Positions 1 through 8,648 are shown, counted from the first letter of the stretch. The stretch is DNA of 64,000 nt from Motilibacter rhizosphaerae (GCF_004216915.1 NZ_SGXD01000001.1:62001-126000), one strand, 5' to 3'. The notes: generated by a model not told the origin, from the letters alone. Made by a program: numbers and translations.

Positions 1-626
1 AGCAGCACCCGGCTGATCCCGTGCGCGATCTGCAGGTTGCCGGCGTTGATGTCCGGCACCGCCACCTTGGCGTCGCGGGTGACCGGGCTCGTGTCGATGA
101 TCCGGATCGGGCCGCCCACGTGGACGGTGAGCGTCGCCCCAGCCGCCGTGGTGAGGACCGCCCCGTCGGAGGCCGCCGCCGTCTTCGCGTCGATCGTCGC
201 GCCCGGCACGACGTGGTAGAGCAGCACGCGCTCGACGGTGTCGATGCCCAGGGACTCGATGGCGGCGAGGTTGCCCTGCTCGGTCTTGACGCCCTTGCCG
301 GTCAGCGTGCTGACCAGGTCCTCGAAAGCCCTGTCATCAGGCAGGAACGCCGTCAGCGGTTTGGTCCCGTCGGTCAGCACCGAGACCGGGCTGTCCGGCT
401 TGGCGGCGAGCACGGCGAGGACCGCACCCGTGAGGATGTCGTAGTCGTGGTCGTTGCGGTCGTAGCTCGGCCCACCGCTGGCGAGCAGGACCGACGCGAG
501 GGACGCGGTCCCTGGCTCGGCCGCCGAGGCCGTCGGCGCGGCGAGCAGACCCGCCCCGGTCAGGGCTGCGGCGACTCCCACCACGGCGGAGACGGTGCGC
601 GAGGACGTACGGGTTCCACGGTGCAT
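1..626 (-). CDS. Secreted fasciclin-domain protein (C-terminal end cut off by the window edge)
   Basis: The reading frame starts at ATG 626 and runs off the left edge, giving 208 residues. A GAAGGATC ribosome site lies just upstream. Residues 1-35 form a signal peptide with an Arg-rich start, a hydrophobic core and an A-S-A cleavage site. The rest matches a fasciclin (FAS1, beta-Ig-H3) domain: TAFLPDDRAFEDL near residue 95, then VERVLLYHVVPGATID, then the closing motif with a conserved His before the missing C-terminus. FAS1 domains are extracellular adhesion modules; the actinobacterial relatives are secreted antigens of the MPT70/MPT83 type. Family call is firm. The exact role is unknown. 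Confidence 0.85.
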   Translation of the reverse strand, partial: MHRGTRTSSRTVSAVVGVAAALTGAGLLAAPTASAAEPGTASLASVLLASGGPSYDRNDHDYDILTGAVLAVLAAKPDSPVSVLTDGTKPLTAFLPDDRAFEDLVSTLTGKGVKTEQGNLAAIESLGIDTVERVLLYHVVPGATIDAKTAAASDGAVLTTAAGATLTVHVGGPIRIIDTSPVTRDAKVAVPDINAGNLQIAHGISRVL

Positions 627-968
627 GGCTGATCCTTCGCTCGACGATGAGGAGCAGGAGTGCCGGCCGGCGACGTAGAACCTATTGCCAGGACAACGGT
701 TCCGCACGTCGAGATGCTGGGAGAACACTGAGTCCGCCTGTTGCTGCAGGTCGGAGGGCCGAGGGTTTCTGGACCATCGTCCCGCTCACGCGTTCCCACT
801 CAAGTGCTTCGAGCCCGGCGACGAGAGCCACCGCGACTGGTGGATCCCGGCACTCCATCCGTTTCGGGGTACGAGCCGCGGCGCGGCGACACCGCGACTT
901 CCTGGTCGGACGCGCGCAGCCACGAGTCCCCAAGAATTGCCTCGTGAACAGCCCTTTCTCCCTTGCTA
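627..968. other. Intergenic stretch, no gene seen
   Basis: About 340 bp between the divergent fasciclin and DUF222 genes. Open frames here are short, rich in Arg/Ser, and have no recognisable protein motif, so I treat them as spurious. It contains only the possible promoter at 678-703 and leads into the SOS box at 969. Confidence 0.6.
678..703 (-). promoter_or_regulatory. Possible ECF-type promoter of the fasciclin gene
   Basis: On the minus strand GGAACC (703-698) is followed after 16 bases by GTTC (681-678), the layout of many ECF sigma promoters. It lies about 50 bp before the fasciclin start. The match is short and could be chance. Confidence 0.25.
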
Positions 969-984
969 TCGAACATGTGTTCGA
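969..984 (+). promoter_or_regulatory. LexA (SOS) box upstream of the DUF222/HNH gene
   Basis: TCGAACATGTGTTCGA is a perfect match to the actinobacterial SOS box TCGAAC-N4-GTTCGA. It ends 13 bp before the ATG of the following HNH-endonuclease-like gene, so LexA bound here would block its promoter. SOS boxes are known in front of several 13E12-family genes of Mycobacterium tuberculosis, which agrees with this placement. Confidence 0.85.
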
Positions 985-997
985 ATAGTATGGACGT

Positions 998-2275
998 ATG
1001 GATGTCCGAGCTGCGAGACTGGTGGAGCAGGCCCGTGCCTGCCTCGCCGAGCTCGCTGCGCTCGAACTCTCGGTGGTGCCTGCGGCGGAGCTGGGCTCGC
1101 TGCTCAAGGAGCTGCACGCGACCCGCGCTGTGCTCGACGCGGCGGACGCGAAGGTGCTGGAGGCGTTCGACTCCCGGCAGGCGTACCGGGCGGACTTCGC
1201 GGTGACGTCGGCGTCCTGGCTGCGGCACCACACCCGCGTAGGCGAGGCGGACGCGAGGTCTCGGGTACGCGTCGCCCGGGCGTTGCGCTCCCTGCCGCTC
1301 GCCGCGGACGCACTGGCCGGAGGCGAGGTGTCGTGGCAGCACGTCCGCCGCATCGCGCCCGTGGTCGGCTACCTCGCCGACACCCCGGACGAGCTGCCGC
1401 GCTTGGAGAAGACGCTGGTGGACTTCGCCCGGGACAACACCCCCGACGACCTCACCCGCCTCGTCCAAGCAGCGGCCGAGGCCGCCGGGGTCGGGGAGTC
1501 TGCGGCGGAGCGGGAGCAGCGCCGCCTCGCCCAGCGCTCCTTCACTACGACGAGGACGCTGGACGGGTGGCGGCACGTCACGGGCCTGCTCGCCCCCGAG
1601 CTCGGGGACCTGCTGGAGCAGGTCCTCACCGGCCTCGCCACGCCGGTGCCGGGGATCGACGGCGCCCCCGACGACAGGACAGCGGCGCAGCGCCGGCACG
1701 ACGCGTTGGCTGACGCGATCGGCATGGTCGCCGACCTCGACACCGTCCCCGAGGTCAACGGCTCCCGCCCGCGGCTCACCCTCGTCGCCGACATCGCGAC
1801 CCTCCGCGGCGACGACCCCGCATGGGCCGCCCGCTCGCCGCTCGCCTCGGTCCTCACGCGCTCACTCGGCCCACGAGCGCTGGAGCTGCTCACCTGCGAC
1901 GCGGTCATCACCCCGCTGCTCACCAGCGAGCTGGGAGTCCCCCTCGCCGAGGGCCGCGCCAAGCGCTTCGCGACGAACGCGCAGCTGAGAGCGCTCAAGG
2001 CGAGGGACGGTGGGTGCATCGTCCCCGGCTGCGACCGGATCCGCCTCGAAGCCCACCACGTGATCCCCTGGTCGGAGGGCGGGCTCTCCGACGTCGGCAG
2101 CTATGCGTTGTTCTGCAAGCGGCACCACCATCTGGCCCATGAGGACGGCTGGACTGTCGAACCCGACCCCGACCGGCCCGGCCTCTTCCAGCTGAGACCG
2201 CCCGACGACCGGCCACCCATCAGAGCCCGGCACACCATCGACCGCGACCCCGGCAGCACCACGCCCATCTGGTGA
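998..2275 (+). CDS. DUF222 / HNH endonuclease-domain protein (13E12 repeat family), copy 1
   Basis: 425 residues. The N-terminal two thirds is the helical DUF222 region, with the typical ASWLRHHTRVGEADA and LAGGEVSWQHVRRI segments. The C-terminus (about residues 336-385) is an HNH nuclease fold: CIVPGC zinc-type Cys pair, AHHVIPW (352-358) and FCKRHHHLAHEDGW. The product is probably a DNA endonuclease, but no member's cellular job is settled. ATG 998 was chosen because it begins the usual family N-terminus; there is no strong ribosome site. A perfect SOS box just upstream predicts induction by DNA damage. It is one of three paralogues in this window. Confidence 0.88.
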   Translation: MDVRAARLVEQARACLAELAALELSVVPAAELGSLLKELHATRAVLDAADAKVLEAFDSRQAYRADFAVTSASWLRHHTRVGEADARSRVRVARALRSLPLAADALAGGEVSWQHVRRIAPVVGYLADTPDELPRLEKTLVDFARDNTPDDLTRLVQAAAEAAGVGESAAEREQRRLAQRSFTTTRTLDGWRHVTGLLAPELGDLLEQVLTGLATPVPGIDGAPDDRTAAQRRHDALADAIGMVADLDTVPEVNGSRPRLTLVADIATLRGDDPAWAARSPLASVLTRSLGPRALELLTCDAVITPLLTSELGVPLAEGRAKRFATNAQLRALKARDGGCIVPGCDRIRLEAHHVIPWSEGGLSDVGSYALFCKRHHHLAHEDGWTVEPDPDRPGLFQLRPPDDRPPIRARHTIDRDPGSTTPIW

Positions 2276-2418
2276 AGGCAGGCAGGGCGCACCCATGCCC
2301 TGATCGGGGCGCCCGTGCCACTCCTGTCGCGGCCCTGGGAGACTGCCTCGCGCACCACGACGGCCGGCGCGCACCGTGACCTCCGGCGCTCCCGCTGACG
2401 TCCTCGTGCTCCCACCCG

Positions 2419-2877
2419 TCACTTCAGGTCGGAGGGCCACGCGCGCTCGCCGAACCGCTCGGCGAAGCGCCGCTGCCACGGCGTCTCGACCGCGCGCGGG
2501 TGGTAGCCGCGCCGCACGAAGGCCACCGCCTCCTCCGGAGGCACCCCGTCGAGCACCGCGAGGCACGCCAGAGCGGTGCCGGTCCGCCCCACGCCGCCAC
2601 GGCACGCCACCTCCACGCGCCGGTCCTCCGTCGCCCGCCAGGCGCGCCGCAGCGCCGCTCCAGCGGCTGCCCGGTCCGTGGGGAGGCGGAAGTCGCGCCA
2701 GGGCACCCACTCCGCCGGCCAGGGCACGTCCGGGGGCCGCACCCCGAGGAGGTAGAGCCCGTGCTCCGGATCGGGCCCTGCCGGCACGCCGTGGCGCAGC
2801 CCGCGACCGCGTACCCGCCGCCCGCTGGGCAGCTCGAGCACGCCCGGCGCGCCGAGGTCCCACAGCACGGCCGGCAC
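2419..2877 (-). CDS. Protein-tyrosine/dual-specificity-type phosphatase
   Basis: 152 residues. The P-loop ACRGGVGRTG (residues 91-100) fits the Cys-X5-Arg active site of the protein tyrosine phosphatase superfamily, with Cys92 as nucleophile and Arg98 binding phosphate. The His that usually precedes the Cys is Ala here. An upstream Asp-containing loop (DFRLPTDRA) could carry the general acid. The protein is small and cytoplasmic, with no membrane segment. The GTG start (2877) directly abuts the stop codon of the DinB gene upstream, so the two are probably cotranscribed and coupled. The substrate is unknown. Confidence 0.72.
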   Translation of the reverse strand: MPAVLWDLGAPGVLELPSGRRVRGRGLRHGVPAGPDPEHGLYLLGVRPPDVPWPAEWVPWRDFRLPTDRAAAGAALRRAWRATEDRRVEVACRGGVGRTGTALACLAVLDGVPPEEAVAFVRRGYHPRAVETPWQRRFAERFGERAWPSDLK

Positions 2878-3402
2878 CTACTCCCCCGTCACCCCGTCGA
2901 GGGCCTCGCGGAGGAGGTCGGCGTGGCCGTTGTGCCGGGCGTACTCCTCGACGAGGTGGACGAGGATCCAGCGCAGCGAGAACGCCTCGCTCCGGCCGTA
3001 CGGCGTGTCCTCCATGTCCAGCGGCACCCGGCGCACCACTTCCCGGGCCGCCTCCGCCGCCGACCGCCATGCCGACCAGGCGGCCTCCACGTCCTCCGCC
3101 GTCACGGACTCCGGGTCCACCCGGAACTGCTCCTGCCGGTCACGCACGACCTCCGGCCACAGGTCGAAGGGCAGGCCGCCGAAGCCGACCAGCCAGCCGG
3201 TCTCCACCGCCGCGAGGTGGCGGACGAGACCGAGCAGGGTGATCTCGGAGGTCGGGACCGCGCGCGTCCCGAGCTGCTCGGGCGTGAGGCCGGCGCACTT
3301 CCACTCCAGCGTCTGGCGCTGGAAGTCCAGGAAGCTCGTCAGCAGCGTGAGCTCGTCGCCGGTGAGCGGCGGCTCCGTACGGGTGTCCTGCGGTGCGGCC
3401 AT
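2878..3402 (-). CDS. DinB family protein (DUF664 type)
   Basis: 174 residues. It belongs to the DinB/YfiT four-helix metalloenzyme superfamily: SFLDFQRQTLEWKCAGL at the start, LVRHLAAVETGW in the middle and LVHLVEEYARHNGHADLLRE near the C-terminus supply the expected His ligands. Relatives use mycothiol or bacillithiol as cofactor, but this protein's reaction is not known. ATG 3402 has a GAGGAGG ribosome site. The gene is followed without a gap by the phosphatase gene and diverges from the VOC gene at 3460. Confidence 0.82.
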   Translation of the reverse strand: MAAPQDTRTEPPLTGDELTLLTSFLDFQRQTLEWKCAGLTPEQLGTRAVPTSEITLLGLVRHLAAVETGWLVGFGGLPFDLWPEVVRDRQEQFRVDPESVTAEDVEAAWSAWRSAAEAAREVVRRVPLDMEDTPYGRSEAFSLRWILVHLVEEYARHNGHADLLREALDGVTGE

Positions 3403-3459
3403 GAGCGACCTCCTCGTCGACGGGTTCCTCGCGCCAGTCTGCCGGGCTAGCCTGCCCGG

Positions 3460-3840
3460 GTGCACCGCAGCCGAGTCTCGACGCTCCTCCTCGACGTCCC
3501 TACGGCCGAAGCGCCTGCCGCCTCGGCCTTCTGGTCCGCGGCGCTCGGGGTGCCCGCCGAGCCCGTGCCCGGCGAGGAGCAGTTCACCTCGCTGCCCGGG
3601 GCGGTGCCGGGTCTGGTGACGGCAGTGCAGGCCGTCGACGACGCGCCGCGCTACCACCTCGACATCGAGACCGACGACGTCGCCGCGGAGACGGACCGGC
3701 TGCTCGGCCTCGGCGCGGTCGAGGTCGGGCGGTGGCTCGAGTGCGTCACGCTGCGCGCGCCGGGCGGCCTGCTGCTCTGCGTCATCCCCCGCCACAGCAG
3801 CGACGACGAGTTCGACGCGGCGGCCCGTACGTGGTCGTGA
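3460..3840 (+). CDS. VOC (glyoxalase/bleomycin-resistance fold) protein
   Basis: 126 residues with the beta-alpha-beta-beta-beta pattern of the vicinal oxygen chelate fold. LLDVPTAEAPAASAFWSAALG opens the fold; YHLDIETDDVAAETDRLLGLGA and TLRAPGGLLLCVIP form the second module. His and Glu residues at the usual metal positions are partly present. Members bind divalent metals and act on small electrophiles or sequester drugs; nothing here fixes the substrate. The GTG start at 3460 is the first in frame. The gene diverges from the DinB gene. Confidence 0.7.
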   Translation: MHRSRVSTLLLDVPTAEAPAASAFWSAALGVPAEPVPGEEQFTSLPGAVPGLVTAVQAVDDAPRYHLDIETDDVAAETDRLLGLGAVEVGRWLECVTLRAPGGLLLCVIPRHSSDDEFDAAARTWS

Positions 3841-3908
3841 GCAGGCGTCTCCGCGAGTGAGCGCCTTGCCGCTGCGCTGAAACACAGCGCCCTCCGGAGG
3901 ACGCAGAA

Positions 3909-3939
3909 CGTGTTCCGGATGTCATCCGTCGGGAACACG
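3909..3939. promoter_or_regulatory. Nested dyad upstream of the Nit1C-type operon
   Basis: CGTGTTCC (3909-3916) pairs with GGAACACG (3932-3939). Inside sits a second dyad, GGATG-T-CATCC (3917-3927). The element ends 19 bp before the first gene of the operon and just ahead of its GGAGG ribosome site, a good position for an operator. I do not recognise the regulator. Confidence 0.5.
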
Positions 3940-3958
3940 GCGGAGGTCCGATTGCTCC

Positions 3959-4786
3959 ATGCCGACCAAGCCCCTCGCCGATGCCCATCGGCATCTCGGG
4001 CTGCTGCCGGCGTACCCGTTCTACGGCGGCCCGCCCATCTCGGCCGACCTCGCAGCCCGGGCCACCCCGGCCGAGCTGCTCGCCGACCTCGACGTCGAGG
4101 GGGTCGAGCGGGCGCTGGTGCTGCCGAACTACGGCGTTCCCGACCCTGAGGTCGCGTTCCGCGGCAACGAGCTCGTGCTCGACGCGGCCCAGCAGGACGA
4201 CCGAGTACGCGTCGGGCTCTGGGTCTCCCCGCTCCCGCGTGACGCCGAGCGCACGGCACAGGCCCTGGCGCTCGCGGGCGAGCAGGGCGTGCGGGCGCTG
4301 AAGATGAGCTTCCTGCTGGGCGGTAGCGCGACGGACCCCGAGTGCAAGCCCTTGCTGGACACCATCTTCTCCACCGCGCGCGAGCACGGCCTCGTCGTGC
4401 ACGTGCACACGAGTCCCGGCGGTGCCAGTGACGTCGACGAGATCGGCGCGCTCGTCGACGCGTACGCCGATGACGTCGCGCTCCACCTCGTGCACCTCGG
4501 CGGTGGCATGAGCGGGCACATGAAGCTGATCGGCGGCAGGTTCTTCGACTGGGTCGCCGCCGGCAAGCGCGTGTACACGGACACCAGCTGGGCCATCGGC
4601 TTCGCGCCGCGCTGGCTCTGCGCCGAGATCGAGCGGCGCGGCGTGGGCCACGACCGCGTGCTCTACGCGAGCGACGAGCCCTGGGGCGACGCGGCAGGCG
4701 AGCAGGCCCGGCTCGCTGCAGCCGCCGGTGACGGGGAGCTCGCCGACCACTTCTTCCGCAGGAACTTCTCCGCCCTCTACGACTGA
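3959..4786 (+). CDS. Amidohydrolase-family (TIM-barrel) hydrolase leading the Nit1C operon
   Basis: 275 residues. The N-terminal DAHRHLG supplies the D-x-H-x-H metal site of amidohydrolase-2 proteins. HVHTSPGG, LHLVHLGGG and YASDEPWGD give the later His and Asp ligands expected on barrel strands. Enzymes of this group hydrolyse or decarboxylate small ring or acyl compounds. ATG 3959 has a GGAGG site about 11 bases upstream. Only 26 bp separate it from the next gene, so it is probably the first gene of the operon, but it is not one of the seven core Nit1C genes as I know them. The substrate is unknown. Confidence 0.78.
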   Translation: MPTKPLADAHRHLGLLPAYPFYGGPPISADLAARATPAELLADLDVEGVERALVLPNYGVPDPEVAFRGNELVLDAAQQDDRVRVGLWVSPLPRDAERTAQALALAGEQGVRALKMSFLLGGSATDPECKPLLDTIFSTAREHGLVVHVHTSPGGASDVDEIGALVDAYADDVALHLVHLGGGMSGHMKLIGGRFFDWVAAGKRVYTDTSWAIGFAPRWLCAEIERRGVGHDRVLYASDEPWGDAAGEQARLAAAAGDGELADHFFRRNFSALYD

Positions 4787-4812
4787 CCGTCCCACCGACC
4801 CGAGGAGTCAGC

Positions 4813-5349
4813 ATGACCGTCACCGCCACGTCCGTCGACGCCGAGATCGCCGAGCGCGCCGCCGCGAGCAAGGCCGAGATCCCCCACCCCAGCCTGCCGC
4901 CGGGCAGCAGCATCTACGGCAGCACCAAGATCTTCCCCGACTACCAGGCGGAGAAGGGCGAGTCGTACTTCACCCTCGTCCACGGCATCGCCCACGAGTC
5001 CAGCGTGAGCTTCGTCGCGATCCTCCAGGCGACCCGCGCCCTGCGCAAGGGCTTCGAGTCGGTCCTCTACTTCTACGGCCCGGGCGCCATGAACTGCATG
5101 GCCACACGTGGTTTCCCGACCACTGGCGACAGCGCGTTCCCCGGCGAGCAGAACATCAACGGCTCGGTCGCGACCTTCGTCAAGGAGGGCGGCACGGTCT
5201 ACGTGTGCCGCTTCGGCCTCTCGCTGCACGGCCTGCGCGAGGAGGACCTCATCGAGGGCGTCATCCCCTGCCACCCGCTCGACGTGCAGGACGCGCTGAT
5301 CCACTACGCCCGCAAGGGCGCCATCATCAACTCCACCTACATGGTCTGA
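4813..5349 (+). CDS. MSMEG_0572 / Sll0783 family protein (Nit1C cluster)
   Basis: 178 residues, start ATG 4813 with a GAGGAG ribosome site. The sequence is that of the small conserved family seen only in Nit1C clusters (Sll0783 in Synechocystis, described there as responding to nitrogen starvation). Visible conserved stretches are SIYGSTKIFPDYQAEKGESY, VLYFYGPGAMNCMATRGFP and AFPGEQNINGSVATFV. The fold resembles DsrE-like proteins, judging by the hydrophobic strand followed by a Gly-rich loop; that is an inference. No membrane segment. One base separates it from the radical SAM gene. The biochemical function is not known. Confidence 0.85.
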   Translation: MTVTATSVDAEIAERAAASKAEIPHPSLPPGSSIYGSTKIFPDYQAEKGESYFTLVHGIAHESSVSFVAILQATRALRKGFESVLYFYGPGAMNCMATRGFPTTGDSAFPGEQNINGSVATFVKEGGTVYVCRFGLSLHGLREEDLIEGVIPCHPLDVQDALIHYARKGAIINSTYMV

Positions 5350-5350
5350 C

Positions 5351-6406
5351 ATGACCGCCGTCCCGCTGCACACGCGCGTGGACGTCGCCATCCGCGGCAT
5401 CCGCTCCGCCGCGCCGGTCGCCCGGCGCGGCGGGGCGGGGCCGAGCGACGACGGCCACCTGCTCCTCGGGGGAGCCGGCTCCGCCGTCCCGCTCGACCCG
5501 ACCAGCCCGTACGAGGTCGCCGACGGCCGTCTGCTCCTCGACGGGGTGGACACCGGCGTCGACGTGGCCCCCGTGTCGCGCCCGCTGTTCTACGACCTCC
5601 TCACGAGCGACGGCGTGCCCTACGAGAAGCTCGCCCGCCTGCACGGCAAGGACGTGCTCGCCACGACCGTGGTGCAGACCTGCGTCCGCTACGCCGAGTC
5701 GCAGCGCTGCCGCTTCTGCGCCATCGAGGCGCCCATCGCCACCGGGGCGACGACGCGGGTGAAGTCGCCGGCCCAGCTGGCCGAGGTGGCCGAGGCCGCC
5801 GTGCGCCTGGACGGGGTGCGCCAGATGGTCATGACCACCGGCACGTCTGCCGCCCGGGACCGCGGCGCGCGGCACCTCGCCCGCTGCGTCCGCGCCGTCA
5901 AGCAGGCGGTCCCCCACCTCCCCGTGCAGGTGCAGTGCGAGCCGCCCGCGGACCTGGACGTGCTGCAGGAGCTCAAGGACGCCGGGGCGGACGCCATCGG
6001 CATCCACGTCGAGTCCCTCGACGACGCCGTACGCGCCCGGTGGATGCCGGGCAAGTCCACCGTGCCCCTGACGGAGTACGACGCCGCGTGGCGCGAGGCC
6101 GTACGGGTCTTCGGGTGGAACCGCGTCTCCACCTACCTGCTCGTCGGCCTCGGGGAGGACCCGGACGAGCTCGTCGCAGGAGCGGCACGGCTCGCGGCCA
6201 TGGGCGTCTACCCCTTCGTCGTCCCGTTCCGCCCGCTGGCGGGCACGCTCGCCGCGGGCGAGGCCGCCCCCGACCCCGCGCTCGTCGCCGATGTCACCGC
6301 CCGCGTCGCCGAGGCGCTCCGCGCCGAGGGCATGCGCGCGGCGGACCAGCGGGCGGGCTGCGCGGCCTGCGGCGCGTGCAGCGCACTGTCGGCGGCCGGG
6401 GCATGA
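5351..6406 (+). CDS. MSMEG_0568 family radical SAM protein (Nit1C cluster)
   Basis: 351 residues. Cys111, Cys120 and Cys123 (TCVRYAESQRCRFC) form a C-X8-C-X2-C cluster motif typical of this radical SAM family rather than the common C-X3-C-X2-C. Later GIHVESLDD and LLVGLGEDPDEL fit the TIM barrel. The last residues carry a second Cys group (C-A-A-C-G-A-C) that may bind another cluster. The reaction is not known. The stop overlaps the ATG of the next gene (ATGA). Sits in the canonical order of Nit1C clusters. Confidence 0.9.
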   Translation: MTAVPLHTRVDVAIRGIRSAAPVARRGGAGPSDDGHLLLGGAGSAVPLDPTSPYEVADGRLLLDGVDTGVDVAPVSRPLFYDLLTSDGVPYEKLARLHGKDVLATTVVQTCVRYAESQRCRFCAIEAPIATGATTRVKSPAQLAEVAEAAVRLDGVRQMVMTTGTSAARDRGARHLARCVRAVKQAVPHLPVQVQCEPPADLDVLQELKDAGADAIGIHVESLDDAVRARWMPGKSTVPLTEYDAAWREAVRVFGWNRVSTYLLVGLGEDPDELVAGAARLAAMGVYPFVVPFRPLAGTLAAGEAAPDPALVADVTARVAEALRAEGMRAADQRAGCAACGACSALSAAGA

Positions 6407-7815
6407 CCGTCGCCATCCGGAGCAGCGTCGACGACATCGTCCTGCTCGGGGCGTCGCGAACCTCGACCGCACAGGCGTTCCTCGTCGAGGAGGCCGTGAC
6501 GCGCGCGGACGTCGAGGCGTACCGCTCGCTGCGCCAGGAGGTGTTCTGCGAGGAGCAGGGGCTCTTCACCGGCTCCGACCTCGACGACGCCGACGACGAC
6601 CCGCGGCTCGTCGTGCTCGTGGCCCGCGACCCGGCGGACGGGACCGTCCTCGGCGGCGTCCGCCTCGGCCCGTGCGTCGCCGGCCGGGACATCGGCTGGT
6701 GGGCCGGCTCGCGACTCGTCGTGGGCCGCCGCGCCCGGACGCTCGGCGGCATCGGCCCGGCGCTGGTCCGCGCCGCCTGCGCGCGGGCCGAGCAGGCGGG
6801 CGTGCTGCGCTTCGACGCGACGGTCCAGCGGGCCAACGAGCCGCTGTTCCGGCGCCTCGGCTGGCACCGCGTACGCGACACCACCGTCGCCGGCACGCCC
6901 CACGTGCTCATGCGCTGGCCCGTCGACCGGATCGCCCGGCTCGCCGCCGCGACCAAGGCCCCCCTCGCCGGGCTGCTCCAGGGCTTCCACCTCGGTGGCA
7001 GCGGGTTCGTCGGGGACGACGGCGCACCGGTCCCGGGCAGCGACGTGCTCGCCGCCTGCGACGCGATCCTCCCGGCCATGGTCGAGCGCGACCCCGAGTG
7101 GGCCGGCTGGTGCGGCGTGCTCGTCAACGCCAACGACCTCGCCGCGATGGGGGCCGAACCGCTCGGCCTGCTCGACGCGGTCGCGGCGCGCGACGCCTCC
7201 TTCGCCGCCCGCGTCCTGCGGGGAGTGCGGGCGGCCAGCGCCGCGTACGCGATCCCCGTGATCGGCGGGCACACGACCCTCGGCGCGCCGGCCTCCCTCA
7301 GCATCACCGCCCTCGGGCGCACGTCCTCCCCCGTCCCGGCAGGGGGTGGCCGCCCCGGGCACGCGGTCCGCGTGACCGCGGACCTGCACGGTGGCTGGCG
7401 CCGCGGCTACACCGGGCGCCAGTGGGACTCCACCTCCAGTCGCACGTCCGAGGAGCTGCAGGCCATGACCAGCTGGGTACGCCGCGCCAGGCCCGCGTCG
7501 GCGAAGGACGTCAGCATGGCCGGACTCGTCGGCACGCTCGGCATGCTCGCCGAGGCGAGCGGCTGCGGCGCGGTCCTCGACGTGGCCGACGTGCCGCGCC
7601 CGGCCGAGGCCAGCACCGGTGACTGGCTCACCTGCTTCCCCGGCTTCGCGATGCTCACGACTGACGAGCCCGGGAATCCGGTGGCTGCAGCGGGTCCGGC
7701 CGTGACCGCGGCCTGCGGCGAGCTGGTGGGCGGTGCCGGAGTCCGGCTGCACTGGCCGGACGGGGAGCTGACCGAGGCGCTCGCCGGCGGCGTCACCGGG
7801 CTGGGGGCGGCATGA
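6403..7815 (+). CDS. MSMEG_0567 family GNAT acetyltransferase fused to AIR-synthase-like domain (Nit1C cluster)
   Basis: 470 residues, two domains. Residues about 30-170 are a GNAT N-acetyltransferase (VFCEEQGLF, then the acetyl-CoA loop around LGGIGPALVRAACARAE, then LFRRLGWHRV). Residues about 180-470 resemble AIR synthase/SelD-type proteins (GWCGVLVNANDLAAMGAEPLG, VIGGHTTLG, VSMAGLVGTLGMLAEASGCGA), which bind ATP. In cyanobacteria the halves are separate genes (sll0786/sll0787); the fusion is the usual actinobacterial form. It presumably activates and acylates a pathway intermediate. It overlaps neighbours by 4 bp on both sides. Confidence 0.9.
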   Translation: MTVAIRSSVDDIVLLGASRTSTAQAFLVEEAVTRADVEAYRSLRQEVFCEEQGLFTGSDLDDADDDPRLVVLVARDPADGTVLGGVRLGPCVAGRDIGWWAGSRLVVGRRARTLGGIGPALVRAACARAEQAGVLRFDATVQRANEPLFRRLGWHRVRDTTVAGTPHVLMRWPVDRIARLAAATKAPLAGLLQGFHLGGSGFVGDDGAPVPGSDVLAACDAILPAMVERDPEWAGWCGVLVNANDLAAMGAEPLGLLDAVAARDASFAARVLRGVRAASAAYAIPVIGGHTTLGAPASLSITALGRTSSPVPAGGGRPGHAVRVTADLHGGWRRGYTGRQWDSTSSRTSEELQAMTSWVRRARPASAKDVSMAGLVGTLGMLAEASGCGAVLDVADVPRPAEASTGDWLTCFPGFAMLTTDEPGNPVAAAGPAVTAACGELVGGAGVRLHWPDGELTEALAGGVTGLGAA

Positions 7816-8648
7816 CCACGCTCGTCGCCGCGGCCGCGCCCTTCGGGCGTGACCTCGAGGAGTGCTACGCGCGCATCGAGCGGATCGCCGCGACCGCCCG
7901 CAGCGCCGGGGCCGAGCTGCTCGTGCTGCCGGAGGCCGCACTCGGCGGCTACCTCGCCGACCTGCACGCCCCGGGCGAGCGCCCCGGCATGCCGCCCATC
8001 CTCGACCTCGACGGGCCGGAGGTCGCCCGCGTCCGCGCGATCGCGGGGGATCTCGTCGTCACCTTCGGGATCTGCGAGGGCGACGGGCCGCTGCGCTACA
8101 ACTCCGCCGTCGCCCTGCACGGCGACGGGATCCTCGGCGTCCACCGCAAGGTGCACCAGCCGCTGCGCGAGGGAGTCGCGTACTCCGCCGGCGGCTCGTT
8201 CGCCGCCTTCGACACCCCGGTCGGGCGCATGGGCATGATGATCTGCTACGACAAGGCCTTTCCCGAGGCCGCGCGCACCCTCGCCCTCGACGGCGCCGAG
8301 GTCGTGGCCTGCATGTCGGCGTGGCCGGCGGCGCGGACCGCCGCCTCCCCCGACCTCGCGGAAGACCGCTGGACCAGGCGGTTCGACCTCTTCGACCAGG
8401 CGCGCGCACTGGAGAACCAGGTGGTCTGGGTCTCCGCCAACCAGTCCGGCACGTTCGGCACCATGCGCTTCGTCGCGAGCGCCAAGGTCGTCGGACCGGG
8501 CGGAGACGTGCTCGCCACCACCGGCGTCCGCGAGGGGCTCGCCATCGCCTCGCTCGACGTCCAGGCCGCGGTGAGCGCCGCCCGGCGTGGCATGTTCCAC
8601 CTGCAGGACCGCCGGCCCGACGCGTACGAGGTGCTCGCCCGTGCCTGA
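7812..8648 (+). CDS. Nit6803-family nitrilase (catalytic copy, Nit1C cluster)
   Basis: 278 residues, carbon-nitrogen hydrolase fold. The catalytic triad is intact: Glu41 (LLVLPEAALGGY), Lys113 (HRKVHQP) and Cys145 (MMICYDKAFPEA). Nitrilases turn nitriles into acid plus ammonia and form spiral oligomers. In Pseudomonas, Nit1C clusters are linked to growth on cyanide as nitrogen source. ATG overlaps the previous stop (ATGA), and the end overlaps the next gene by 8 bp. A second, catalytically altered nitrilase-fold gene lies at 10187 in the same operon. Confidence 0.93.
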   Translation: MTTLVAAAAPFGRDLEECYARIERIAATARSAGAELLVLPEAALGGYLADLHAPGERPGMPPILDLDGPEVARVRAIAGDLVVTFGICEGDGPLRYNSAVALHGDGILGVHRKVHQPLREGVAYSAGGSFAAFDTPVGRMGMMICYDKAFPEAARTLALDGAEVVACMSAWPAARTAASPDLAEDRWTRRFDLFDQARALENQVVWVSANQSGTFGTMRFVASAKVVGPGGDVLATTGVREGLAIASLDVQAAVSAARRGMFHLQDRRPDAYEVLARA

